Shown: positions 1 through 6,767 of the stretch, piece by piece
Numbering within the stretch: the first letter of the stretch is position 1
Layout of the letters: each line of letters starts with the position of its first letter
Assembly: GCA_012270525.1 (NCBI GenBank)
Contig: JAAXIE010000050.1
Coordinates: 1-11,344 of the forward strand
Length of the DNA stretch: 11,344 nt
Source: Dehalococcoidia bacterium
GTDB lineage: Bacteria > Chloroflexota > Dehalococcoidia > UBA3495 > JAAXIE01
Direction: 5' to 3'
Program-made: the position numbers and the translations under genes
Notes under the pieces: model-generated
Seen by the model: the letters and a program-made list of their open reading frames with translations, nothing else
The model's database searches: none
Told to the model about the DNA's origin: nothing

Positions 1-788
1 AGGGCCTGCTGCATCTCGATCCAGTGGCTGGCAACGTGCCGATAGAAGCGGTTCTCGCCGTAGATGGTGTTCATGTGGGAGTACCAGGCCCCGGTTCCCT
101 CGTGGAAGCCCCAGGTCACGTCCATCTCCTCGTGGAGGGAGTAGAGGGGGTCCCACTGGTTGGAGTGCCAGTAGCGGTCGTTGCACAGGTTGGGGCGCAT
201 GAAGGAGCCGACGGCACCCAATTCCTTGACGGCGCGGACCAGTTCCTGGCAGGCAAGGTTCACGTCCTGGGGAGGGAGCATGGCGGCGAATTTCAGTTGG
301 TCGGGGCTGAACTGGCAGAACTCGGAAATCCAGTTGTTATAGGCTTGACACAGGGCAAGGGAGAGTTCGGGGTCCATGCCGTCGCGGGCCACGAGACCCA
401 AGCCGGTGGTGGGGAAGAGGACAGCGATGTCGATGCCTTCCATGTCGAAGGCCATGACCTGGGCTTCGGCGTCGTAGTCGCGCTGGATGGCAAAATCGAG
501 CCTGCCGGAGTCGGCGATGCGGGAGCCGGAAAGGGCCACCGAGGCGAGGCCGGAGTGGCTGCCGTAGTTGCTGGTGGCGGGGGCCGTCCGCTTGCGGTAC
601 TGCTGCATGTCTGAGTCGGCGGAAACAGCAAGGCCGTCGATCATCATGGTGCCCCGCTTGGGCCTGCCGTTGGAGCCGCGAGGCAGTATGACGCGGTCCT
701 TGAACTTGGGGTCCAGATACTTGTCGAACAGGTCGGGCGGTTCCATGATGTGCATGTCACAATCGACGAACCTCATTCCGTCCTTCAT
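1..788 (-). CDS. Amidohydrolase family protein (amidohydrolase_2-like), 3' end missing
   Basis: The first 262 residues of a predicted TIM-barrel metal-dependent hydrolase; the gene runs off the left edge. Seen: the N-terminus reads VDCDMHIMEPPDLF (residues 8-21), the first-strand metal motif of this family. It is D-x-H (D11, H13) rather than the textbook H-x-H. A second probable metal-site His lies in WGFHEG (H229), followed by the His-rich stretch H238, H251, H255. The ATG at 788 is preceded by GAGGAG (794-799) with 5-base spacing, so the start is secure, and a good promoter lies upstream. Known: related proteins (ACMSD/decarboxylase superfamily) hydrolyse or decarboxylate small carboxylated or aromatic compounds and are often numerous in Chloroflexota and Actinobacteria. 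Inferred: a cytoplasmic catabolic enzyme; the substrate cannot be read. It is transcribed away from the DedA-like gene and has no visible functional link to it. Confidence 0.85.
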   Translation of the reverse strand, partial: MKDGMRFVDCDMHIMEPPDLFDKYLDPKFKDRVILPRGSNGRPKRGTMMIDGLAVSADSDMQQYRKRTAPATSNYGSHSGLASVALSGSRIADSGRLDFAIQRDYDAEAQVMAFDMEGIDIAVLFPTTGLGLVARDGMDPELSLALCQAYNNWISEFCQFSPDQLKFAAMLPPQDVNLACQELVRAVKELGAVGSFMRPNLCNDRYWHSNQWDPLYSLHEEMDVTWGFHEGTGAWYSHMNTIYGENRFYRHVASHWIEMQQA

Positions 789-836
789 GGTTTCTCCTCT
801 CGATACGGTCTAGGCTTCTCCAGCTTGGCCGCTGCC

Positions 837-865
837 AGTCTATTAGGGCCTCATGGGGGTGTCAA
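837..865 (-). promoter_or_regulatory. Sigma-70-type promoter of the amidohydrolase gene
   Basis: Read on the minus strand, a perfect -35 box TTGACA (860-865) is followed by exactly 17 bases and TAGACT (837-842, 4 of 6 matches to TATAAT). Transcription would start near 830, leaving a leader of about 40 bases that carries the GAGGAG ribosome site. This is one of the two best promoters in the window. Confidence 0.7.
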
Positions 866-1080
866 CTTGGGGTCTGCGTGCAACGTGGAAGGGCGGGAGC
901 CGTGAGTCCTCGCATCGCGTGGCATGTTGCGAGTCGGGATGCGGTGCCTGCTGAATTGAGGGCGTGCGGTATGGGGTACAATGCAGGGAAGCGTTTCTTG
1001 GGGTGAGGAGTTGGGTGACATAAGCACTCTGGCTTTGTAATGTTACGGCGGTTACGGCGGTTTCTTGCAGTGTTGGGCCA
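866..1080. other. Intergenic stretch with weak promoter-like boxes and a 9-bp tandem repeat
   Basis: No gene or RNA is recognised here. On the plus strand TACAAT (977-982) and TGTAAT (1036-1041) each match TATAAT at 5 of 6 positions. TTGAGG (956-961) and GTGACA (1015-1020) stand 15 bases before them, which is short, so promoters for the DedA-like gene are possible but weak. The unit GTTACGGCG occurs twice in direct tandem with a partial third copy (1042-1062), just downstream of the second -10-like box. It could be a regulator site or chance. Confidence 0.3.
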
Positions 1081-1737
1081 TTGATTGAAACGGAGGTACT
1101 GGACTGGCTCATCAGGCACGGGTACCTGATAATGTTCCTGGTGATGCTGGTGGAAGGGCCGGCGGTGAACGCCACGGCGGCCCTTGGAGCATCGCAAGGT
1201 CACTTCAACGTATTCATTGTTTTCGTCCTCTCTTTCTTTGCCAACTTTCTTCCCGATGTCCTCTATTATCTGCTGGGCATCTGGACAGGGCGACGGGTGC
1301 TGGAGAGGTTCGGGCCTCGCATCGGCATTCCGCCGTCGCGCCAGGAGCGGGCCGCTGGGCTGATCGCGAACAACATGGGAAAGTGGCTGCTGTTCATCAA
1401 GACCATCCCTCTCATCAGCCCGTTGGGGTTGGCGGTGATGGGGGCTTTGGGGGTGTCCGTCAGGCGTTTCATCTGGTGGGACATGGCAATTGTCGCCATT
1501 GTGTCGGGGATGTTCACGGCATTGGGGTACTACTCAGGAGAGGGGTATGGACTGCTCAGCACCGCGTTCGGGTATGGTCCGTTATGGCTGGCCCTCATGT
1601 TCGTGCTGTTCGTGGTGGCTTCGTTGGCATACAGCCTTGTAGCGCGCAGGTACACCCGCAGAATGCAGCGGGCCATCAGCGAGAACTCAGTTGGGCAACA
1701 TAAGCAGCATGATCATGAGGACATCGAGGTGGGGTAG
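1081..1737 (+). CDS. DedA/VTT-domain family integral membrane protein (divergent)
   Basis: A predicted polytopic inner-membrane protein of 218 residues, close to the usual DedA length. Seen: an early hydrophobic segment ending in the E-G pair typical of the family (LVEGPAV, residues 23-29), hydrophobic segments near 42-66, 104-122, 132-150 and 165-187, and the re-entrant-type stretch DVLYYLLGIWTGRRVLERFG (59-78). It is divergent: where DedA proteins usually have R-F-x-P-G-x-R it reads IKTIPLISP (106-114). The short cytoplasmic tail is His/acid rich (QHKQHDHED, 206-214). The start is uncertain. TTG at 1081 is the first possible start in frame, has no Shine-Dalgarno sequence, and begins right before the membrane segment. 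Known: DedA/VTT proteins act in membrane homeostasis, some as phospholipid or undecaprenyl-phosphate flippases. The next gene is a glycosyltransferase 33 bp downstream, so a shared lipid-linked role is plausible. Confidence 0.75.
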   Translation: MIETEVLDWLIRHGYLIMFLVMLVEGPAVNATAALGASQGHFNVFIVFVLSFFANFLPDVLYYLLGIWTGRRVLERFGPRIGIPPSRQERAAGLIANNMGKWLLFIKTIPLISPLGLAVMGALGVSVRRFIWWDMAIVAIVSGMFTALGYYSGEGYGLLSTAFGYGPLWLALMFVLFVVASLAYSLVARRYTRRMQRAISENSVGQHKQHDHEDIEVG

Positions 1738-1770
1738 AAGGTACGAGCCGAGATACGGGAGGCGTGACCG

Positions 1771-2970
1771 GTGAAGGTGTTGCTGGCCAACGATACCTAT
1801 CCGCCACAACTGAACGGCGCGGCCGTGACCACGCAACGGTTGGCTAGGGGCCTTGCTGGCAGAGGCCATAGCGTGACGGTGGTGGCTCCCAGCATGTCCT
1901 ACCGCGACGAAGTGCAGCGGGACCCATCCTGCTCTGGTGTCACCGTGCACCGGGTCAAGTCGTTCACGACCAGGCCCATCCATCCCGATTTCCGCGTCGT
2001 CTCGGTGGCCCGCATAGGGGCCAAGCTGGGGAGGATTTTCGGGGATGTCGAGCCGGACATCGTGCACATCCAGAACCACTTCATATTGGGGAAGGCCTGC
2101 CTGAAGCAAAGTCGCAAGCTGGGCGTTCCCATTGTGGGAACGAACCATTTCATGCCGGATAACGTGCTGGGATACATCCCGAAGCCCCTCAGGTCGGTGA
2201 GCGCGTCGATGATGTGGAAGGAGTGCGCCAAGGTGTACAACCGCTTGGACTGCGTCATCGCACCATCGCAGGCTGGGCTGGACCTGCTGCTGAAGGCTGG
2301 CCTGACGGCCCCGGTGCGCGTCGTCTCCAACGGGATAGACGTGCGGCAGTATTCCAAGTCGCCCGTGTCGGAGGACCTGTACGATAAATACCGGATCCGG
2401 CGGGGCGTGCCTACCTTCATAGTGGTGGGGCGGCTGGAAAAGGACAAGAAAGCCGACGTGGTGATACGGGCCACGGTGGAGGCGGCAGAATCGGCCGACC
2501 TGCAGACGATAGTGGTGGGCAAGGGGAAGGACCAAGCGGAGTTCTGGGAGCTTTCGAGGCGACTTGGGGCGGACGGCAAGGTGGTCTTCACCGGCTACGT
2601 TCCCGACGAAGACCTGCGAGGCCTGTACAACCTGGCGGACGTGTACGCGGGTCCGGGGGTGGCGGAGCTACAGGGGTTGGCGGTGATGGAAGCGATGGCG
2701 TCGGGGTTGCCAATTCTGGCGGTCAATGCGGTTGCTCTGCCGGAGTTGGTGGAGGACGGGGTCAACGGCTACCTGTTCGATGCGACGCCGGAAGATCTGG
2801 CGCGCAAGATGCTCCTGATGCTGGAGAGTCGAGACTTGCGGGAGTCGATGGGTCGTAACAGCCTGGACCGGGTGAAGAGCCATGACATGCCCTTCGTTCT
2901 GAGGGAGGTTGAGGAGTTGTACGGGGAGTTGGCAGCGGCTCAAGTTGAGACGAGAGGGCTGCGTGGTTGA
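1771..2970 (+). CDS. Glycosyltransferase family 4 (GT-B fold), probably lipid- or polyprenyl-directed
   Basis: A complete 399-residue GT4-type glycosyltransferase. Seen: the N-terminal acceptor domain opens with KVLLANDTYPPQLNGAAVTT (2-21), the pattern of glycolipid-forming GT4 enzymes. VHIQNHF (98-104) and GTNHF (123-127) follow, NGID (187-190) closes the first domain, and the donor domain starts with VVGRLEKDKK (218-227). The E-x7-E donor signature is intact (E299 and E307) inside AELQGLAVMEAMASGLPILA, followed by PELVEDGVNGYLF. Start: GTG at 1771 after GGGAGG (1757-1762), well spaced. Known: relatives move a sugar from a nucleotide-sugar onto diacylglycerol, phosphatidylinositol or other lipid carriers at the cytoplasmic membrane face. 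Inferred: a glycolipid or cell-envelope glycan step, co-transcribed with the DedA-like gene. The exact donor and acceptor cannot be read. No terminator is seen before the convergent tmRNA gene. Confidence 0.88.
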   Translation: MKVLLANDTYPPQLNGAAVTTQRLARGLAGRGHSVTVVAPSMSYRDEVQRDPSCSGVTVHRVKSFTTRPIHPDFRVVSVARIGAKLGRIFGDVEPDIVHIQNHFILGKACLKQSRKLGVPIVGTNHFMPDNVLGYIPKPLRSVSASMMWKECAKVYNRLDCVIAPSQAGLDLLLKAGLTAPVRVVSNGIDVRQYSKSPVSEDLYDKYRIRRGVPTFIVVGRLEKDKKADVVIRATVEAAESADLQTIVVGKGKDQAEFWELSRRLGADGKVVFTGYVPDEDLRGLYNLADVYAGPGVAELQGLAVMEAMASGLPILAVNAVALPELVEDGVNGYLFDATPEDLARKMLLMLESRDLRESMGRNSLDRVKSHDMPFVLREVEELYGELAAAQVETRGLRG

Positions 2971-2994
2971 GGCGTGAGTGCAAACAGGGAGGGT

Positions 2995-3348
2995 TGGTGG
3001 AGACGGGGGAGGGTCGAACTCCCCGTCCAAAGGACACCCTGGGTGGATGTGCTACAGGCTTATCCGGCGCTTTGGTCTCGCCCTACTGACCTTCCGCCGA
3101 CAGAATGACAGCGGGCCAGCCGATGTGTCTTAGTCTGTCCCCTACCGGCGGAGGGACAGAAGCGCCCCGGACTCATGGCGCCCGTTACCCCGCCTCCAGG
3201 GTTAGCGAGGGCGGACGTAGCTGCCTAATCTAGGCAGCTAGTGCGAATTCACGTTCGCCAGTTACTTTTTTGCTGCCAGTTTAGCGAGTTAACAGCAACT
3301 CGGCCTGCAATCGTCCAGTGCGCTCCCCTGTCGAACCCGCGCGTCCCC
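2995..3348 (-). ncRNA. ssrA: tmRNA (transfer-messenger RNA)
   Basis: A complete one-piece tmRNA of 354 nt. Seen on the minus strand: the 5' end GGGGACG pairs with CGTCTCC near the 3' end (one G-U pair) to make the 7-bp acceptor stem. The 3' end carries A and an encoded CCA (2997-2995). The T-arm is GGGAG-TTCGACC-CTCCC, and the 5' part has GGGTTCGACAGGGG, as in other tmRNAs. Pseudoknot 1 is visible: CGAGTT/AACTCG, with loop GCTG pairing to CAGC just before the A-run and resume codon. The stop codon lies in a 10-bp hairpin (3218-3240). It acts with SmpB to rescue ribosomes stalled on broken messages and tags their products for proteolysis. It lies 89 bases behind smpB and convergent with the glycosyltransferase gene, whose stop is 24 bases away. 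Confidence 0.95.
3230..3259 (-). other. tmRNA tag reading frame (GEREFALAA, stop)
   Basis: Within ssrA, codons GGC GAA CGT GAA TTC GCA CTA GCT GCC TAG encode GEREFALAA. They follow the A-rich stretch and AGTAACT, where the resume codon is expected. The ALAA end is the usual ClpXP-type degradation signal. The Gly resume codon and the GERE start resemble the Dehalococcoides tag as I recall it (GERELVLAG), which supports Chloroflexota. Confidence 0.85.
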
Positions 3349-3358
3349 AGACAGTTCA

Positions 3359-3364
3359 ATTATG
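3359..3364 (-). promoter_or_regulatory. Possible -10 box of ssrA
   Basis: CATAAT (5 of 6 matches to TATAAT) lies 10 bases upstream of the mature tmRNA 5' end, which would allow a short leader trimmed by RNase P. No convincing -35 box stands 16-18 bases further up (GGCGCA, TGGCGC or CTGGCG). ssrA may have its own weak promoter or may be read through from smpB. Confidence 0.35.
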
Positions 3365-3437
3365 GCACACGGGGAGTTGATGCGCCAGCTGGATGAGGAA
3401 CGACGGGCAACATAACCTCGTGGGGGAGGGCCTGCTG

Positions 3438-3932
3438 TTAGCGGGAGGCTTGCCGAAGGGCGCGGCGGGCTTCCTGGTCTTTTTCGCGGTCGATCAGGGT
3501 GCGTCGCTTGTCGTACTGTCTCTTGCCCTTGGCGAGACCGACTTCCACCTTGGCGTAGTGACCCTTGATGTACATGCGAAGGGGGACGATGGTCAGACCC
3601 TTTTCCCCGGCTTCTGAAGCGAGGTGAGCCAGTTGGTCTTTGTGGAGGAGCAGCTTGCGTGGCCTGGTGGGTTCGTGGTTGTAGATGCCGCCTTGGGGGT
3701 AGGGGGCGATGTGGGCGTTGTGCAGCCACAACTCGCCGTCCTGAGGCCGGGCGTAAGCGTCGGCGATATTGGCCCGCCCGGCGCGCAGCGACTTGATTTC
3801 GGTGCCCGTCAGGACCAGACCCGCTTCCATCGTATCCATGATGTAATAGTCGAAGCGGGCCTTGCGATTGGTGGCGATGGTCCTGTTCGCGCCGGAAGTA
3901 CTGCTCTCTTTGCGCTTGGAGCGTGCGGACAT
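3438..3932 (-). CDS. smpB: SsrA-binding protein SmpB
   Basis: A full-length SmpB of 164 residues, the usual size. It binds the tRNA-like part of tmRNA and brings it to stalled ribosomes, its C-terminal tail filling the empty mRNA channel. Seen: NRKARFDYYIMDTMEAGLVL (22-41) and GTEIKSLRAGRANIADAYA (43-61) are the conserved OB-barrel segments. HNAHIAPY (71-78) and the basic tail GLAKGKRQYDKRRTLIDREK (132-151) with the conserved D-K-R are intact. Start: ATG at 3932 begins the normal SmpB N-terminus. A longer in-frame reading up to 4091 overlaps the protease gene and looks nothing like SmpB. The ATG comes two bases after the protease stop (TAGTCATG), and AGAAGG lies 9 bases ahead of it inside the protease gene. 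The two genes are therefore almost certainly co-transcribed and probably translationally coupled. ssrA lies directly downstream. Confidence 0.97.
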   Translation of the reverse strand: MSARSKRKESSTSGANRTIATNRKARFDYYIMDTMEAGLVLTGTEIKSLRAGRANIADAYARPQDGELWLHNAHIAPYPQGGIYNHEPTRPRKLLLHKDQLAHLASEAGEKGLTIVPLRMYIKGHYAKVEVGLAKGKRQYDKRRTLIDREKDQEARRALRQASR

Positions 3933-3934
3933 GA

Positions 3935-5134
3935 CTAGGAGCCTTCTGTCTGGGAGCTTTCTATCAGGTGGTTCAGCATCTCGATGGCCTGTTCCAGTTG
4001 AGGGTCGCCCCTGCTGCCTTCGGGCACTTCCACTACATGGTCGGGGTCGATGCCATCGCCCTCGATGAGGGCCCCGCTGGGGGTGTACCACCGGGCGATG
4101 GTGAAGTATACGCCGGAACCGTCGCTGAACTGGTGGAAGGAGCTGACGCTACCCTTGCCGAAGCTGGTCTGGCCCAAGGTGGCGGCGCGTTGATGGTCCT
4201 TGATGGCTCCGATGAACACCTCGCTGCCGCTGCCGCTGTATTCGTTCATGAGGAGCACCATGGGTATGCTGCTGGCGATTCCACCGGAGTTGGCGTGGAA
4301 CTCGATGCGCTGGCCGGCACTGTCCAGCTGGTAGAGGACGAGGCCACCATCGAGGAACTGGTCGATGACGTCCACGGTGGCGTTGAGGAGCCCGCCGGGG
4401 TTGTTGCGCACGTCGACCACCAAGCCCCTGCTGTTGCGCCGGTTGTAAATCTCTATGGCCTCGGATACCTCGTCCTCGGTGTTGTTGGTGAAGGATGAGA
4501 TACGCAGGTGGCCGATGCCTCCCACCAAGCTGCGGAACTTGACGCTGCGCACACGGATGTTGTCGCGCACGATGGTGATGGTGATGGGTTCGCCACCGTC
4601 CTGGTGCAATATCAGCAATTCGACGGGGGTGCCGGCCTCTCCCCGGACCAGGGCCACGGCTTCGCCAAGGGAAAGGCCGTCGGTGCTCTGGCCGTCGATG
4701 GAGAGGATGATGTCGCCGGGACGCAGGCCGGCTTCCTCGGCGGGGGTGTCGGGCATGGGGGCGTGAATCATGATGCGCCCGTTGCGAGTGGATACCTCGG
4801 CCCCAATGCCGGAGAACTGCCCTGAGAAATCGTCCTGGGCGATGGAGAACTGGTCGGGGTTGAGGTAGGTGGCGTGGGGGTCGTCGAGGGCTTGGAGGAT
4901 GCCCTTCACGGCACCGGCCTCCATGTCCTCGACGGCGAGTTCTTCCCGGTCGATGTACCGTCGCTGGAGCACGTCCCAGACGTCGGAGACTTTGCCGAAA
5001 CCGGGGGGCAGGGAATGGTCGGAGGCCTCGGTGTCTCCGCCGTAGCCCCGTACGGCCCAGCCGACAAGGGCCAGCACCAGTGCCACCACGGCGATCAACC
5101 CCAGGGAAGTTACGGCTGTCTCCAGTTTGCGCAC
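3935..5134 (-). CDS. S41 family carboxyl-terminal processing protease (CtpA-type)
   Basis: A membrane-anchored serine protease of 399 residues that acts outside the cytoplasmic membrane, where CtpA-type enzymes cleave exposed C-terminal tails. Seen: one N-terminal hydrophobic segment (about 8-28) as signal anchor; a PDZ domain (about 108-185) with EEAGLRPGDIILSIDGQ; and the S41 core from RSLVGGIGHLRISSF onward, including GLVVDVRNNPGGLL (237-250). NEYSGSGSE places the nucleophile at S302, and FGK gives the base K327, exactly 25 residues on as in E. coli Prc (S430, K455). The third Prc residue, Gln459, aligns with S331 (GKGSVS instead of GKGSVQ). Start: GTG at 5134, preceded by GGAGG at a rather short 4-base spacing. 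The gene leads the smpB-ssrA module. A link to trans-translation beyond co-transcription is not shown. Ends with TAG. Confidence 0.92.
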   Translation of the reverse strand: MRKLETAVTSLGLIAVVALVLALVGWAVRGYGGDTEASDHSLPPGFGKVSDVWDVLQRRYIDREELAVEDMEAGAVKGILQALDDPHATYLNPDQFSIAQDDFSGQFSGIGAEVSTRNGRIMIHAPMPDTPAEEAGLRPGDIILSIDGQSTDGLSLGEAVALVRGEAGTPVELLILHQDGGEPITITIVRDNIRVRSVKFRSLVGGIGHLRISSFTNNTEDEVSEAIEIYNRRNSRGLVVDVRNNPGGLLNATVDVIDQFLDGGLVLYQLDSAGQRIEFHANSGGIASSIPMVLLMNEYSGSGSEVFIGAIKDHQRAATLGQTSFGKGSVSSFHQFSDGSGVYFTIARWYTPSGALIEGDGIDPDHVVEVPEGSRGDPQLEQAIEMLNHLIESSQTEGS

Positions 5135-5194
5135 AGGTCCTCCAACCGACGGTAAGCATCAGTAGGGAGGGGTGACTATGAAGGAAGTACCCAC

Positions 5195-5203
5195 ATTTTA
5201 GCA
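5195..5203 (-). promoter_or_regulatory. Extended -10 promoter for the protease-smpB operon
   Basis: On the minus strand TGCTAAAAT combines an extended -10 TG motif with TAAAAT (5 of 6 matches). No good -35 box is present at 16-18 bases, which is common for extended -10 promoters. Transcription would start near 5188, about 53 bases before the GTG of the protease gene. Confidence 0.5.
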
Positions 5204-5242
5204 CGGGCGGCTCCATGTGACGGTCATGCGTAGCTGTTCACG

Positions 5243-5271
5243 TTGACACTCTGGGTACCCCTCGGTAGGAT
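5243..5271 (+). promoter_or_regulatory. Sigma-70-type promoter of the synthase-thiolase operon
   Basis: A perfect TTGACA (5243-5248), 17 bases, then TAGGAT (5266-5271, 4 of 6 matches). Transcription would start near 5278, giving a leader of about 30 bases with GGAG (5296-5299) 10 bases before the ATG. It is divergent from the protease promoter, with the two -10 boxes about 65 bases apart, so a regulator bound between them could affect both operons. Confidence 0.7.
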
Positions 5272-5309
5272 GGGCCCGAATTAGAGGCAGATAGCGGAGC
5301 GAACGTCAT

Positions 5310-6716
5310 ATGGTTGGCATCAAGTCCTATGGGGTGCATATTCCGCGCTATCGCTTGGGGCGCGAAACGACTGGCTGGGGCAGTTCGACCGAGCGGGCCA
5401 TAGCCAATTTCGATGAAGACAGCGTGACCATGGCGGTTTCCGCTGGGGTCAGTTGCCTGGATGACATAAGTCGGGACAGCATCGACTCGCTTCTCTTTGC
5501 CACCACCACGCCTCCCTACGAGGAGAAGCAGTGCGCGTCTATCATCGCCACGGCTCTGGACCTGAGGCGGGACATCTCCACGGCGGACGTCACGGGGGTG
5601 TTGCGGGCTGGTACTACCGCGATACGGATGGCGATGGACTCGCTGAATGCAGGATCAGCCAAGAGCGTGCTGGTGATAGCTTCCGACTCCCGTCAGACAG
5701 CCCCGCGGGCTGATATCGAACGTAATCTGGGCGATGGGGCGGTGGCCTTCCTGCTGGTGGCGGAAGACGGGGCAGCGACGATAGAGGGCACCAACACAAT
5801 AAGCGAGAACATGCTCGATATGTGGAGGTCGCCGGGGGACCCGTTCCTGCGTTCCTGGGAAGACCGCTTCATGATGGAAGAGGGCTTGGAGCGCATTCTG
5901 GTGGAGGCGTCGCGGAGCTTCATGGAGAAGCACCAACTCACGCCCCAGAGCTTCTCCAAGGTCGCTTTTCACTCGCCCGATGGCAGGCGTCACACCGCGC
6001 TGGGTCGGCGGATGGGTTTCGCTGAAGGTCAGATACAGGACCCCCTGTACGGGCAGGTGGGGAATACCGGCACGGCCTTTCCGCTGATGCTGCTGGCCGG
6101 AGCGTTGGAGGAATCCAGCGAGGACGACCTGCTGCTGGTGATAGGGTACGGCGACGGCTCGGATGCCCTGTCACTGCGGGTCAACAGTGGCATTTCTTCC
6201 CTGAGGGAGCGTGGACTGGTCAAGCGGGGCGTTGAGGCGAAGACGGTACTGAACAACTACGAGATATATGCCCGCTGGAGGAACGTGTGGGTGTCGGACG
6301 CGGCGGCGCGTCGTCCGGCAGCCCAGTCGCCATCGGTGACGGCCATCTGGCGGGAAAGCGAGCAGAACCTGCGTCTGCACGGGGCCCGCTGCACCAGTTG
6401 CAGCACGGTCCAGTATCCTCCGCAGCGGGTATGCACCATCTGCCAAGCGCGGGACCAGAACGAGCCGGTCAGGCTCTCGGACCGACGGGGTACAGTGTTC
6501 ACCTATTCGATGGACTACCTGGCGGGGACCACCGACGTGCCGTTGGTGATCACCGTGGTAAACTTCGAAGGCGGGGGACGGATGCTTTGCATGATGACCG
6601 ACCGGGAGTTGGACGAGATAGGCGTGGACATGCCCGTGGAGATGAGCTTCCGCAAGCTGCGGGTGGTCAATGGGATCAGCAACTACTACTGGAAATCGGT
6701 GCCGGTGCGCAACTAG
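5310..6716 (+). CDS. HMG-CoA-synthase-fold protein fused to a DUF35 zinc-ribbon/OB domain; catalytic Cys absent
   Basis: A 468-residue two-domain protein. The N-terminal part (about 1-340) has the thiolase-like fold of HMG-CoA synthases: VGIKSYGVHIPRYRL at the start, GDGAVAFLLV (141-150), FHSPDG with the conserved active-site His (H221), and GNTGTA (251-256). The C-terminal part (about 355-465) is a DUF35 unit: a four-Cys zinc ribbon (C361, C364, C375, C378) and an OB-fold segment. Odd: aligned by eye with archaeal synthases (D-x-E-F-A-C-K-A-G-T), this protein reads DVTGVLRAGT, with L98 at the nucleophile position. It therefore probably does not form the covalent acetyl-enzyme. Known: in archaea a synthase, a thiolase and a DUF35 protein form one complex; here synthase-like and DUF35 parts are fused and a thiolase follows. 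Inferred: an acyl-CoA-handling partner of that thiolase. Start: ATG with GGAG 10 bases upstream. Confidence 0.85.
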   Translation: MVGIKSYGVHIPRYRLGRETTGWGSSTERAIANFDEDSVTMAVSAGVSCLDDISRDSIDSLLFATTTPPYEEKQCASIIATALDLRRDISTADVTGVLRAGTTAIRMAMDSLNAGSAKSVLVIASDSRQTAPRADIERNLGDGAVAFLLVAEDGAATIEGTNTISENMLDMWRSPGDPFLRSWEDRFMMEEGLERILVEASRSFMEKHQLTPQSFSKVAFHSPDGRRHTALGRRMGFAEGQIQDPLYGQVGNTGTAFPLMLLAGALEESSEDDLLLVIGYGDGSDALSLRVNSGISSLRERGLVKRGVEAKTVLNNYEIYARWRNVWVSDAAARRPAAQSPSVTAIWRESEQNLRLHGARCTSCSTVQYPPQRVCTICQARDQNEPVRLSDRRGTVFTYSMDYLAGTTDVPLVITVVNFEGGGRMLCMMTDRELDEIGVDMPVEMSFRKLRVVNGISNYYWKSVPVRN

Positions 6717-6767
6717 GCGTGATCCGCGTGTTGCGGGCCTTTAACATAACGACAGGGGGTTAGGCAG

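Noticed and set aside
24..614. 196-residue plus-strand open frame opposite the amidohydrolase
   Set aside because: Val/Gly/Ala-rich shadow; the minus strand has a promoter, ribosome site and family motifs.
2971..2994. Intrinsic terminator between the glycosyltransferase and ssrA
   Set aside because: No hairpin or T-run could be found in these 24 bases on either strand.
3289..3729. 146-residue open frame covering the start of ssrA and the end of smpB
   Set aside because: It overlaps a structured RNA and a clear gene in another frame, with shadow-like composition.
3933..4091. N-terminal extension of SmpB in frame
   Set aside because: The extension (HPQRGPHRGRW...) overlaps the end of the protease gene and resembles nothing in SmpB; the ATG at 3932 gives the normal length.
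5178..5201. Seven-codon plus-strand frame (MKEVPTF) after a strong GGGAGGGG
   Set aside because: It lies upstream of the plus-strand promoter at 5243 and within the leader of the minus-strand protease message, so it is unlikely to be transcribed in this sense.
4149..5216. 355-residue minus-strand open frame overlapping the protease gene
   Set aside because: It is rich in Arg, Pro and His with no recognisable motif and lies in a different frame over a clear S41 protease; it is a GC-driven shadow.
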